Shown: positions 33,812 through 41,968 of the stretch, piece after piece
Layout: each line of letters begins with the position of its first letter
Position numbering within the stretch: position 1 is the first letter of the stretch
Source of the DNA: Gemmatimonadota bacterium
GTDB taxonomy: Bacteria > Gemmatimonadota > Gemmatimonadetes > Gemmatimonadales > Gemmatimonadaceae
Length of the DNA stretch: 42,164 nt
Reading direction: 5' to 3'
Assembly (NCBI GenBank): GCA_028287345.1
Contig: JAQBPV010000264.1
Location: 1-42,164 of the forward strand
Program-made: the position numbers and the translations under genes
The notes under the pieces: generated by a model
The model's input: the letters and a program-made list of their open reading frames with translations, nothing else
The model's database searches: none
Told to the model about the DNA's origin: nothing

Positions 33812-34666
33812 CTAATAGATAAACACCGGCGTCCCGACCTCGACCATCCCGTACAGCGTGGCAATGTCCGCATTCCGCAGCCGAACGCAGCCATGGCTCA
33901 CCGACCGCCCAATGCTCTCCGGCTTGTCCGTGCCGTGCAGAGCATAGCCGTCGCCGAGCACGAGGCGGTGAGTCCCCAGAACGCCCTTGTACTTCCGCTG
34001 GGTAGACCCGTACGGCGGAATGATGATATTCCCGCCGGCGACGATCTCGCGGCCTTCCACCCCCGCTCCCACCGGCTCTTCCCGCCCATCGGCGTATCGC
34101 TTCACCACTTCGGTGCCGCGCACCGTGATCTGACTGCCATCGTTCGCAGCGACGCTTTGTCCGCGCTCCAGTCGCACGATCCCCAATCCGCGCTTCCGCG
34201 CCTGCTCCACGAAATGCCAGTCAGGCGGAACCCACGCTGGATCTTCTTCCTTCGCCTGCACGGTGAGTCGGCCGCGGGGCGTCTCGAACTTCCACTGCGA
34301 TCCTCCCGCTGCGCCGTCGAGCACCTTGCCACTGCCGGTCGCCACCTGTGTCGTGAACAGCACTTTGTCGCCCTGCTTGTACCAGAGCCGGTGGTCCTCG
34401 ATGCTGACGACGATATACGGCTTGTTGCTCGAGGCGGGGTCGCCGGTCTCGCTCGCCTTCGACGCGCTGTCTTCCAGCGCGCCGCTGCTCCTTTTCACGT
34501 CCTCGAGCAGTTGAAGATTGTCGTTGAACACCATGCGGCTCACGTCGCGCTCATGACGCTTGAGCGCGGTGCGCGCGAAGAGCGCGCTGCTCGCGACCAT
34601 CAGCAGCAGCACGGCGCCGATGAGGCCCCACGCAATCCACCCGCCGCTGCGAAAGAATTTCGGCAT
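33812..34666 (-). CDS. L,D-transpeptidase (YkuD domain)
   Basis: A 284-residue periplasmic peptidoglycan enzyme that forms 3-3 cross-links or attaches proteins to the wall. An N-terminal membrane helix (WGLIGAVLLLMVASSALF) anchors it. The YkuD domain fills the C-terminal half, with the catalytic site H244-G-T-D and S257-H-G-C260-V-R262 (IGRSVSHGCVRLRNADI); all catalytic residues are present. A coiled linker and a domain rich in charged residues (about 85-205) lie before it. It starts at ATG 34666, 17 bases after the stop of a related gene that has lost these residues. The two probably form an operon and perhaps a complex. Confidence 0.93.
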   Translation of the reverse strand: MPKFFRSGGWIAWGLIGAVLLLMVASSALFARTALKRHERDVSRMVFNDNLQLLEDVKRSSGALEDSASKASETGDPASSNKPYIVVSIEDHRLWYKQGDKVLFTTQVATGSGKVLDGAAGGSQWKFETPRGRLTVQAKEEDPAWVPPDWHFVEQARKRGLGIVRLERGQSVAANDGSQITVRGTEVVKRYADGREEPVGAGVEGREIVAGGNIIIPPYGSTQRKYKGVLGTHRLVLGDGYALHGTDKPESIGRSVSHGCVRLRNADIATLYGMVEVGTPVFIY

Positions 34667-34683
34667 CACTCCTCCGGGAACCG

Positions 34684-35448
34684 CTAGTAGAAGTACACTG
34701 CTACACCGGGCTTGAGATTCGGTGCGATCGCCTTGAGGTCGGCAGCACGCACGCGAATGGCGCCCGGGAGCACATATGAGGAATCGTTCAGTGGTCCAAC
34801 GCTCGGGAGCGAGTAGATGAGCGTACCTCCGTCGAGCAGTATGGCGGCGGGTCCGTAGGCACCCTTGAGACGAGTCTCGCCGGCGGGGATGCCGCGATCG
34901 CCGTAGACCCACGATGGAATCTCGGAAACCGAGCTTTCGTCGAGCAACCGCTCGACCGTGCGCTTTCCGCGCGGAGCGGCGATGTGCATCGTGTCTGCGC
35001 CAGTGCCCACGCGCTTCTCCGGACCGATCGTGATCGGCATCTCGCGGAGTAGTGCGCCGTCGCGCTCGAGGTACATGACGCTGCTGTCGATCGACACCGA
35101 GAGATGCAGTGCGGCATCCACTTTCGCCTGTCGCTTGAACAGCTCGACCATGATTTTCACCCGATTCTCGTTCTGCGCGAGAATCGCGTCCGTGCGCTTG
35201 CGCTCGAGCGTCGTCATCGAACCGCGAAGCTCCGCCGTCTGCCGCTGATAGCGGAAGTACTTCCGAAGCAGCCACGCGTCCGCCGCGAGGAAGAGCACCA
35301 CCGCGATGCTCATCGTGGCGACGATACCTGGGTAGCTGTGCCGGAACTCGCGCCATCCCTTGCGACGACGATCGGTGCGTTCGCGCGAGGGATCCTTGCG
35401 GCGACCTGGGTCCCAATCGTCGGGATGGATGTCTGGCGGGTTGGTCAT
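34684..35448 (-). CDS. Degenerate L,D-transpeptidase paralogue (inactive site)
   Basis: A 254-residue membrane-anchored protein (helix IVATMSIAVVLFLAADAWLL) with a coiled segment (about residues 65-105) and a C-terminal domain that aligns with the YkuD domain of the next gene. Its end, SSYVLPGAIRVRAADLKAI, corresponds to SVSHGCVRLRNADIATLYG, and VAVYFY to TPVFIY. The catalytic Cys is Ala230, the His-Gly pair is Pro-Gly, and the upstream catalytic His is replaced, while Arg232 is kept. It should be unable to catalyse transpeptidation by the known mechanism. The start is ATG 35448 (MTNPPDIHPDDWDPGRR); it is divergent from gpmI. Confidence 0.82.
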   Translation of the reverse strand: MTNPPDIHPDDWDPGRRKDPSRERTDRRRKGWREFRHSYPGIVATMSIAVVLFLAADAWLLRKYFRYQRQTAELRGSMTTLERKRTDAILAQNENRVKIMVELFKRQAKVDAALHLSVSIDSSVMYLERDGALLREMPITIGPEKRVGTGADTMHIAAPRGKRTVERLLDESSVSEIPSWVYGDRGIPAGETRLKGAYGPAAILLDGGTLIYSLPSVGPLNDSSYVLPGAIRVRAADLKAIAPNLKPGVAVYFY

Positions 35449-35581
35449 CGGTGTCGGAGGAGGTAGATGACTTCGAAGCAAGGGCAGTGCCGGGCCCAAC
35501 CATGCCGTGGTCGCCGCTTCGCCCGCCCAATACATTTCCACGCTCCCGCCAACATTCTTCCCTCACCCACATCAGCCCAGC

Positions 35582-37126
35582 ATGGCCTCAGCGTCTCGAC
35601 CCGCGCCCGTCGTCCTCCTCGTGCTCGACGGCTGGGGATACCGTGCCGAATCGGAAGGCAACGCGATCGCGATGGCGAACGTCCCCACGTGGGACAAGCT
35701 GTGGGCGAAGGCGCCGCACACGCTGCTCGAGGCGTCGGGCGAAGCAGTCGGTCTCCCCGCGGGGCAGATGGGCAACAGCGAGGTGGGACATCTCAACCTC
35801 GGCGCCGGCCGAGTGGTGATGCAGGACCTCGTGCGTATTTCGCACGCGATCAGAGACGGTGCCTTCTTCCGCAACCCCGCGTTCATCGCAGCGTGCGACC
35901 AGGTGAAGAAGAACAACGGCACGCTGCATCTCGTTGGCCTCATCGGCTCAGGCGGCGTGCACGCCATCGACACGCACCTGCTCGCACTGCTCGACCTCGC
36001 GGCGCGCGAGAAGGTGCCCCGTGTCGCCATCCACGCGCTGCTCGACGGACGCGACACGATGCCCCGCTCGGCGCTGGGATATCTCGTCGAACTGCTCTCC
36101 CACGCGAAGGGACGTGCCGTGCTTGCGAGCGTCGGCGGCCGCTACTTCGGCATGGATCGCGACAACCGGTGGGACCGCATCGAGAAGTGGTATCGCGCCG
36201 TCGTCGAGGGTACGGGTCCCAACGCCGCGGACCCGCTGACCCTGGTCACGGATGCCTACAACCGCAACGTCACGGACGAGTTCATCGAGCCCACGACCAT
36301 CGTGGATGAGAAGGCCGCGTCTCTCGCGCCAATGCGGGATGGAGATGCGGTGATCTGCTTCAACTACCGCTCCGATCGCATGCGGCAAATCGTGCGCGCG
36401 CTTACCGATCCCGACTTCAAGGGATTCGACGTCTCGCGTCGCCCGAAGCTCCTCGTGGTCACGATGACGCAGTACGACCAGACCTTCAACGCCCCGATCG
36501 CCTTTCCGCCGCAGTCGATGGCGCGCATCCTCGGCGAGGTGCTCTCGGCGGCTGGCCTGACGAATTTGCGCACGGCGGAAACCGAGAAGTACGCGCATGT
36601 GACTTACTTCTTCAACGGCGGCCTCGAGACTCCGTATCCCGGCGAGGAGCGGCGGCTGGTGCCAAGCCAGAAGGTGGCGACGTACGATCTGGCTCCCGAG
36701 ATGAGCGCATTCGGCATCACCGACGTGCTCACTTCGGCTCTGCGGGCTCGGGAGCATGATTTCGTTCTCTGCAACTACGCGAACGCGGACATGGTCGGAC
36801 ACACCGGCTCCATCCCCGCCATCCTCCAGGCGGTGGAGACGGTGGACCAGTGTCTGGCGCGTGTGGTTGCGGCGGCGGAGGAGGTCGGCGCACGCCTCCT
36901 CGTGACGGCGGACCATGGCAACTGTGAGATGATGATCGATCCGGCAACCGGTGGTCCGCACACCGCGCACACGACAAACCCTGTACCCTTCGTGATCGTC
37001 GACAGCGACGGCAGGCACGGCCTGCGCAATGGCGGAGCACTCTGCGACGTGGCTCCAACGATTTTGCGGCTGCTCGGACTCGAGCAGCCTTCAGAGATGA
37101 CGGGGCGCGACCTGCGCCTCACCTGA
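35582..37126 (+). CDS. gpmI: 2,3-bisphosphoglycerate-independent phosphoglycerate mutase
   Basis: Interconverts 3- and 2-phosphoglycerate in glycolysis and gluconeogenesis using two Mn ions. The 514-residue protein has VLLVLDGWGYR at the N-terminus, the catalytic serine in QMGNSEVGHLNLGAGRVV, LDGRDT, NYRSDRMRQI, the metal motifs NYANADMVGHTGS and TADHGNCEMM, and the C-terminal GGALCDVAPTILRLLG. Length is normal. The ATG at 35582 matches the family start; upstream codons are non-coding. It is followed by an outer-membrane-protein-like gene 21 bases later, on the same strand. Confidence 0.97.
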   Translation: MASASRPAPVVLLVLDGWGYRAESEGNAIAMANVPTWDKLWAKAPHTLLEASGEAVGLPAGQMGNSEVGHLNLGAGRVVMQDLVRISHAIRDGAFFRNPAFIAACDQVKKNNGTLHLVGLIGSGGVHAIDTHLLALLDLAAREKVPRVAIHALLDGRDTMPRSALGYLVELLSHAKGRAVLASVGGRYFGMDRDNRWDRIEKWYRAVVEGTGPNAADPLTLVTDAYNRNVTDEFIEPTTIVDEKAASLAPMRDGDAVICFNYRSDRMRQIVRALTDPDFKGFDVSRRPKLLVVTMTQYDQTFNAPIAFPPQSMARILGEVLSAAGLTNLRTAETEKYAHVTYFFNGGLETPYPGEERRLVPSQKVATYDLAPEMSAFGITDVLTSALRAREHDFVLCNYANADMVGHTGSIPAILQAVETVDQCLARVVAAAEEVGARLLVTADHGNCEMMIDPATGGPHTAHTTNPVPFVIVDSDGRHGLRNGGALCDVAPTILRLLGLEQPSEMTGRDLRLT

Positions 37127-37147
37127 CGTACCTCCCTTGAAGAGACG

Positions 37148-37846
37148 ATGAGAGAACGAGTGAAGGCATTGTTGTTCGGCGCCGTGGCGCTGCTGGCCGC
37201 GACGTCCGTGCAGGCCCAGGTGGGTCACGATCCCGCGAAGAGCCCGTACGCAGATCTCGAATACAGCCAGGAGCTCACGCTCCTCGGCGGCTATCTGCGC
37301 ACGCGCCACGACCCGGCGGACATCCTGCCAAAGAGCCGTCCGATGTTCGGGGTTCGCTATGAGGCCACGCTCACCGGGCCGCTCGCGATCAGTGCGGACA
37401 TCATCAGCGGCTTGGGGGAGCGGAACGTCGTCGATCCCAGCAAGCCAGTTGCAACGCGAAACAAGGGCACGCAGAGCAACGCGCTCGTGGAAGCCGACAT
37501 CGCAGCGGCGCTCAACCTCACCGGCACACGCAGCTGGCACAAGCTCGTTCCGCAGATTCGCGCGGGGCTTGGCCTCGTCAGAAGCGCCGCGAAGGACGAC
37601 TCATCCGGGTACGGGTTCGGCACCCCCTTTGCATTCACGTTCGGTGGCGGGGTGAAGTATGTGCCGGGCGGTCGTTTTCAGCTGCGCGCCGACATCACGG
37701 AGCGCGTCTTCAAGCAGACCTACCCTGATACCTACTACCGGCTCGCTTCGGACAACACGGCGGTACTGCCGACTACCACCTCGCGATCGTTCTACACGCA
37801 TCACGCCGCGCTGACGGTGGGCGTGTCCTACCTCTTCGCGCGCTGA
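37148..37846 (+). CDS. Predicted beta-barrel envelope protein
   Basis: A 232-residue protein with a Sec signal peptide (MRERVKALLFGAVALLAATSVQAQ). The mature part has many short alternating beta strands with aromatic ends (ELTLLGGYLRTRHD, FGVRYEATLTGPLAI, FTFGGGVKYVPGGRFQLRAD, AALTVGVSYLFAR), the pattern of a small outer-membrane beta-barrel of about eight strands. The C-terminal residues YLFAR lack the usual final Phe, but the last aromatic pair fits. I do not know its specific function. A weak GAAGAGA ribosome site precedes ATG 37148, and it may be cotranscribed with gpmI. Confidence 0.72.
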   Translation: MRERVKALLFGAVALLAATSVQAQVGHDPAKSPYADLEYSQELTLLGGYLRTRHDPADILPKSRPMFGVRYEATLTGPLAISADIISGLGERNVVDPSKPVATRNKGTQSNALVEADIAAALNLTGTRSWHKLVPQIRAGLGLVRSAAKDDSSGYGFGTPFAFTFGGGVKYVPGGRFQLRADITERVFKQTYPDTYYRLASDNTAVLPTTTSRSFYTHHAALTVGVSYLFAR

Positions 37847-37887
37847 GCCGACGGGCCGCCAAACACCCTATCGAAGGCGGCGATCCA

Positions 37888-38403
37888 ATGGCGCACGACT
37901 ACGAAGACATGCACAACATCGAGGGGCTCGACGACCGCGAGCTCCGCGACCTGGTGCGCGAGCAGCTTGCCGAGCACTCTGGACTGGACATCGATGACGT
38001 CACGGTGCTCGTCGCCGACGGCACCGTGACACTCTCGGGCCGCGTGGGCACCGATGGCGAGCGGCGCATCGCGGAGCACGTCCTCACCGACGTTCTGGGA
38101 ATCACGGAGTTCGTGAACGATCTCGTGATCGATCCCGTGCGGCGCGCTGAGAGCCCGGCGGCGATCGACGAACATCTCGTCGACGAGGAAGAGCGGAGCG
38201 GTACACTTCTCGGGGACGTCGCGGTTCCGTTCAGCTCCGAGGCGGAGCATCTCGCGGATGAATTCCAGGACGATGTTGCGGGGACCACGGACTACACGCG
38301 CGTCATGGAAGACGGCATGACGTGGAATCCTCCCGATGCGCCGACGCAGGAAGGAATGCTTGGTTCGGATGCTCGGCCGGAGGACATGGGGGGACGGCAC
38401 TAG
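37888..38403 (+). CDS. BON-domain protein
   Basis: A 171-residue soluble protein. Residues 15-80 form a BON domain (LRDLVREQLAEHSGLDIDDV, GTVTLSGRVGTDGERRIAEHVL, GITEFVNDLVIDP), the fold of OsmY-like proteins that bind phospholipid or interact with membranes. The remainder is acidic and low in order. No signal peptide is seen, so unlike OsmY it should stay in the cytoplasm unless secreted by another route. Such proteins are often stress-induced. It is 41 bases after the beta-barrel gene and precedes the repeat at 38409-38491. Confidence 0.83.
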   Translation: MAHDYEDMHNIEGLDDRELRDLVREQLAEHSGLDIDDVTVLVADGTVTLSGRVGTDGERRIAEHVLTDVLGITEFVNDLVIDPVRRAESPAAIDEHLVDEEERSGTLLGDVAVPFSSEAEHLADEFQDDVAGTTDYTRVMEDGMTWNPPDAPTQEGMLGSDARPEDMGGRH

Positions 38404-38408
38404 CGCAT

Positions 38409-38491
38409 CGACAGCAGGATGACAGCACGACAGGAGGATAGGAGTGCTCTATGTTGCTGTCATCCTGTCGCCCTGTCCTCCTGTCTTCCTG
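38409..38491. repeat. Interleaved inverted repeats with CCTGTC units
   Basis: Two different inverted pairs cross each other: A (38415-38427, CAGGATGACAGCA) pairs perfectly with A' (38455-38467), and B (38429-38438, GACAGGAGGA) pairs perfectly with B' (38476-38485). The order A-B-A'-B' would give a pseudoknot-like fold in RNA. The right half is a run of CCTGTC-type units. It ends four bases before the PTPS ATG (38496), so it would be in that gene's leader. Confidence 0.6.
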
Positions 38492-38495
38492 AGTG

Positions 38496-38921
38496 ATGCC
38501 TTCGTACCTCACCCGCCGGGTCACGTTCGCCGCCGCTCACCGTTATCGCATCTCCTCCTGGAGCGACGAGCGCAACGAGGCGACGTTCGGCCCGTGTGCA
38601 CGGCCGAACTTTCACGGCCACAGCTACGTCTGCGACGTCACTGTCACCGGTGACATCGATCCGGTGACGGGCTTCCTGGTGGACCTGCCTGCGCTGGACG
38701 CCGCGCTGCAGACCGAGGTCCGCGAACGATTCGATCATAGCAACATCAACCTCGACGTCCCCGAGTTCGGCGAGGGCGGCCTGATGCCCACCGGCGAGAA
38801 CCTCGCGCGGTTCATCGGGGAGCGCGTGCAGGCGAGGTTGGGAAATGCGATTCTGGTGACGCGGGTAGTCGTCGCCGAGGATCCGACGTTGAGTGCGACA
38901 TACGAGCCCGACCGTTCGTGA
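38496..38921 (+). CDS. 6-pyruvoyl-tetrahydropterin synthase-like enzyme
   Basis: A 141-residue T-fold enzyme of the PTPS/QueD family acting on dihydroneopterin triphosphate. The zinc histidines are H15 (FAAAHRY), H40 and H42 (NFHGHSY), and the catalytic cysteine is C34. The C34-x5-HGH spacing equals that of PTPS (CNNPNGHGH) and differs from the C-x3-HGH of QueD, so tetrahydropterin rather than queuosine chemistry is favoured, although it remains ambiguous. DHSNINLDVPEF and the final Glu in VVAEDPTLS complete the set. ATG 38496 is used (a GTG is at 38493). No other pterin or queuosine gene is nearby. Confidence 0.86.
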   Translation: MPSYLTRRVTFAAAHRYRISSWSDERNEATFGPCARPNFHGHSYVCDVTVTGDIDPVTGFLVDLPALDAALQTEVRERFDHSNINLDVPEFGEGGLMPTGENLARFIGERVQARLGNAILVTRVVVAEDPTLSATYEPDRS

Positions 38922-39013
38922 CGCGCGTGACTTTCATCGCCTTCGGTCGTGGTTGAAGACGAAGCGCGCGCGGGCAGTGGGCCTGCCGCTGGCCCTGTCG
39001 GATTCGAGCTCCC

Positions 39014-39778
39014 GTGTCGACCCTCTCCCCTCCACGTCAGGCCACCGTGCGCAGCGCGACGGCCGAGCAATTCGCGCCGGTGCTGCGCGTTCATGCCGCG
39101 GTGCTCGGCGACTGCACGCCCGCCGTCGATCCCGAGGTTGCGCGCAAGCGCATCGCGCAGGGTCAGGTGGCATACGACGCCCTCAAGATGCTCGCCTCGT
39201 GCGGGGACCTGGTTCCCCGGTTCATTCGCGTACTCGATGCCTTCGAGGTCGCAGGGTTCGTCTCGAACAGTGACCGTCGAGCGATACTCGACAGCGAGCT
39301 CGATGTGGATGACCTGGTGGCGGGCTGGTTCACCGGTGACCGCACGCCGCGCGACTGCCGGCGGCGCATCGCGCGTCAGGCAGCCATCGTCATCGGCAAC
39401 GCGCTGCTCCGCGCCGCCACCACTCGGGTTGGAGCGCCGTCGGTCTGGAAGACGTGGACGCGCGTCGTGTGCCCATGCTGCGGCGGATCACCGGACATCG
39501 CGCTCATCGAGCGTGGTGCAGAACGTACGCTCATCTGCGCGCGCTGCGATGCGCAGTGGCGTTCGCCGCGCGCGGGCTGTCTCGGCTGTGACATCGCGGA
39601 GTCGCCCGGAGTCGCTCGGATCGCCAACCCGCAGCTCGGCTACGTGCTCGTGATGTGCAGCGCGTGCGGCCGATTTCTCAAGGAGCGTCCGCGGCGCGGG
39701 CTGGACTCGCTGGTCGTGGAGCGTGCGATCACTGCGGAGCTGGACCTGGCGGCAGAGCAGCGAGGACTGCGCATCTGA
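39014..39778 (+). CDS. fdhE: FdhE-like formate dehydrogenase accessory protein
   Basis: A 254-residue cytoplasmic protein with the four paired cysteines characteristic of FdhE: CPCCGGSPDIALI, CARCDAQWRSPRAGCLGC (two pairs) and CSACGRFLKERPRRG, followed by the conserved helical tail LVVERAITAELDLAAEQRG. FdhE binds iron and formate dehydrogenase catalytic subunits and is needed for their activity. The start is GTG 39014 (MSTLSPPRQATVRSA). It ends with a TGA overlapping a likely mobA start. No formate dehydrogenase is in the window; it is presumably encoded elsewhere or just outside. Confidence 0.93.
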   Translation: MSTLSPPRQATVRSATAEQFAPVLRVHAAVLGDCTPAVDPEVARKRIAQGQVAYDALKMLASCGDLVPRFIRVLDAFEVAGFVSNSDRRAILDSELDVDDLVAGWFTGDRTPRDCRRRIARQAAIVIGNALLRAATTRVGAPSVWKTWTRVVCPCCGGSPDIALIERGAERTLICARCDAQWRSPRAGCLGCDIAESPGVARIANPQLGYVLVMCSACGRFLKERPRRGLDSLVVERAITAELDLAAEQRGLRI

Positions 39779-40404
39779 GCACTCGAACGGCCATCGCATC
39801 CTGCGTCGGCGTGCTGCTCGCGGGCGGCGCATCAAGTCGGTTCGGCGGGCTGCCGAAGGGGTTGGCCGTCGTGGAGGAAATGCGTATCGCTGACCGGATC
39901 CTTGCTGCGCTGCGCGGTGCGACGGATCGGCAGATCGTCGTGAGCAACGACCCTGCAGCCGACGACTGGTTTCCGAAGTTGCGTGTCGTCGAAGACGAGA
40001 TAGCGGGCCTCGGCCCGTTGGCGGGTATCGAGACCGCACTGCGCGCGGCCAAGGGCGCATCGGTGATCGTCGTCGCGTGGGACATGCCATTCGTCACGAC
40101 GCCCCTGCTGCGCGGCATGCGTGCGTTGGGTGAGATCGGCGCAGCGGCAGTCGTACCTGTACACGGTGATCCGCCGATTGCCGAAGCGCTGTGCGCCTTC
40201 TACTCGCACGACGCACTCGGCGCCTGCTCGGCATTGCTCGCCGAAGGTGAGCGCCGTGCAGGTGCGCTGTGGGAAGTCCTGCCGTCGGCGATGTCGATTC
40301 CGCAGCGCGTGCTCGTGGACCATGGCGATCCAGCGAAGCTCTTCCTGAGCGTCGACACGCCGGAACAGTTGGACGCGATCGGCGGAGAGATGCCTCGACG
40401 CTGA
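39775..40404 (+). CDS. mobA: Molybdenum cofactor guanylyltransferase
   Basis: MobA adds GMP to molybdopterin to make the bis-MGD cofactor used by formate dehydrogenase and related enzymes. The protein has the nucleotidyltransferase signature GVLLAGGASSRFGG near its start, then LPKG (the conserved lysine), AGLGPLAGIETAL, and VVAWDMPF with the metal-binding Asp, and ends DTPEQLDAIGG. The start is uncertain: a CTG at 39775 overlaps the fdhE TGA (CTGA); a GTG at 39811 would begin directly at the signature; an ATG at 39655 lies far inside fdhE. I chose 39775. The linkage to fdhE and moeA supports the role. Confidence 0.87.
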   Translation: MSTRTAIASCVGVLLAGGASSRFGGLPKGLAVVEEMRIADRILAALRGATDRQIVVSNDPAADDWFPKLRVVEDEIAGLGPLAGIETALRAAKGASVIVVAWDMPFVTTPLLRGMRALGEIGAAAVVPVHGDPPIAEALCAFYSHDALGACSALLAEGERRAGALWEVLPSAMSIPQRVLVDHGDPAKLFLSVDTPEQLDAIGGEMPRR

Positions 40405-40428
40405 GTTGCGCGCGAGGCATCTTTCGCC

Positions 40429-41967
40429 ATGCTCTCCGCCAATTCCCTGCGCTTCGCGCGCTGCTGTGTTCTCATGGTTGGCGTGGCCGGCTGCGCCGCG
40501 TCTTCCACATCGACGCCAACGACCGCGCCTGCGCCATCGACCTCTTCGTCGCGGGTCGCGCTCCGACAGTTCATCGATTCGCTCATCGACGTGCCGGAGT
40601 TCCGCAGCACCCACTGGGGCGTGCTCGTCGTCGATCCGGGACGTGGCGAGACGCTCTACTCTCGCAACGCCGACAAGCTGTTCATGCCGGCGAGCAACCA
40701 GAAGTTGCTCACCGGCTCCACGGCGCTCACGCAGCTTGGTCCGGAATATCGGTGGAGCACAACGGTGTTTGCGCGCGGCGCGCGACGCGATGGAGAGCTT
40801 GCCGGTGATCTCATCGTGCGCGGCAACGGCGATCCTTCCATGAGCGCGCATATGCAGAAGGGTGAGGCGCTCGCGCCACTTCGCGCCATCGCTGACTCGC
40901 TGCGTGCACATGGTGTGACGCGCGTGAGCGGCCAACTGGTGACGCAATCGCTGTTCACCGACGGGTCGCTTGGCTACGGCTGGTCGTACGACGACCTCGA
41001 CGAACCCTACTCTGCCGGCGTGGACGCGCTCTACTTCAACGAAGGGTTCACGGAGGTCGTCGTGTATGGGGGCGCCCGCGCGGGAGATCCGGTTCGTGCG
41101 ATCACGCGACCAGCTGCGACGTATCCTCGACTGATCGTTCGGGCAACGACCACCGAGCGGCTGGCGAACGGCACATCGGCTGCCGACACCACGGCATCGC
41201 GCGCCATCACGGTCGCTCAGGATTCGTCGCACATGGGCGTGCTCGTGACGGGCGCGGTCACGGCGGGAGACTCGGCGATAGTCGAGATCACGTTCCGCGA
41301 TCTACGCGCCGCGTACCTCGCCGCGCTGCGCGAGGCGCTGACGTCTCGCGGCATCACCGTAGCTGCCGAGCGCGCGGACGCGTCGTCCGTTCCGGCGACG
41401 ACGGTGGTCGATTCACTGTTCACGCTGCGCTCGCCGACGCTGCGCGAGGTGTTGCCTTTCTTCGAGAAGCCATCGCAGAACCAGATCGGTGAGATCCTCT
41501 TCAAGACGTTGGCGCTCGAGAAGACCGGCGTCGGACGCGCGGATAGTGCGTCGCGGGTGGTGAGCCGGCAGCTGATCGCGTGGGGCGCGCAGGCCGACGG
41601 ATTTGCCGTGCGCGACGGCAGTGGGCTGTCGCGGCACGACTACGTATCACCGCGCACGATCGTCACCGTACTCGACGCGATGCGGAAGTCGCCGGACTTC
41701 AGGACTTTTTTCGAAGCGCTGCCCATCGCCGGGGTGGACGGCACGATCCGGGCACGCATGCGCAACACCGCGGCGATGGGCAACGTCCATGCGAAGACGG
41801 GCACGCTCGACAAGGCGCGATCCCTCTCCGGCTACGTCACTACGGCCGACGGGCGCATGCTGGTCTTCAGTGCGCTGTGCAACAACTACGTCGTCCCAAC
41901 GCGCCGAGTGGACATGGTGAGCGACGCACTCGGCGTTCGGCTCGCGTCGATGCGGCTCGATCCGTAG
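40429..41967 (+). CDS. D-Ala-D-Ala carboxypeptidase/endopeptidase, PBP4 type
   Basis: A 512-residue S13-family penicillin-binding protein (DacB/PBP4). It begins with a lipoprotein signal and lipobox cysteine C22 (LMVGVAGC). The catalytic motifs are S89-N-Q-K92 (FMPASNQKLLTG), S-x-N (KPSQNQIGE near residue 345) and the KTG box (HAKTGTLDKARSLSG). The large domain insert between the first two motifs is typical of this family. It trims or cleaves peptide cross-links of peptidoglycan. It starts at ATG 40429, 25 bases after mobA. Its place within a molybdopterin gene group is not functionally explained. The stop is just before moeA. Confidence 0.93.
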   Translation: MLSANSLRFARCCVLMVGVAGCAASSTSTPTTAPAPSTSSSRVALRQFIDSLIDVPEFRSTHWGVLVVDPGRGETLYSRNADKLFMPASNQKLLTGSTALTQLGPEYRWSTTVFARGARRDGELAGDLIVRGNGDPSMSAHMQKGEALAPLRAIADSLRAHGVTRVSGQLVTQSLFTDGSLGYGWSYDDLDEPYSAGVDALYFNEGFTEVVVYGGARAGDPVRAITRPAATYPRLIVRATTTERLANGTSAADTTASRAITVAQDSSHMGVLVTGAVTAGDSAIVEITFRDLRAAYLAALREALTSRGITVAAERADASSVPATTVVDSLFTLRSPTLREVLPFFEKPSQNQIGEILFKTLALEKTGVGRADSASRVVSRQLIAWGAQADGFAVRDGSGLSRHDYVSPRTIVTVLDAMRKSPDFRTFFEALPIAGVDGTIRARMRNTAAMGNVHAKTGTLDKARSLSGYVTTADGRMLVFSALCNNYVVPTRRVDMVSDALGVRLASMRLDP

Positions 41968-41968
41968 C

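Noticed and set aside
38409-38491. CRISPR array or preQ1 riboswitch
   Set aside because: Units are too short and not spaced by unique sequences of constant length, so not CRISPR; the conserved preQ1 loop and tail sequences are not present.
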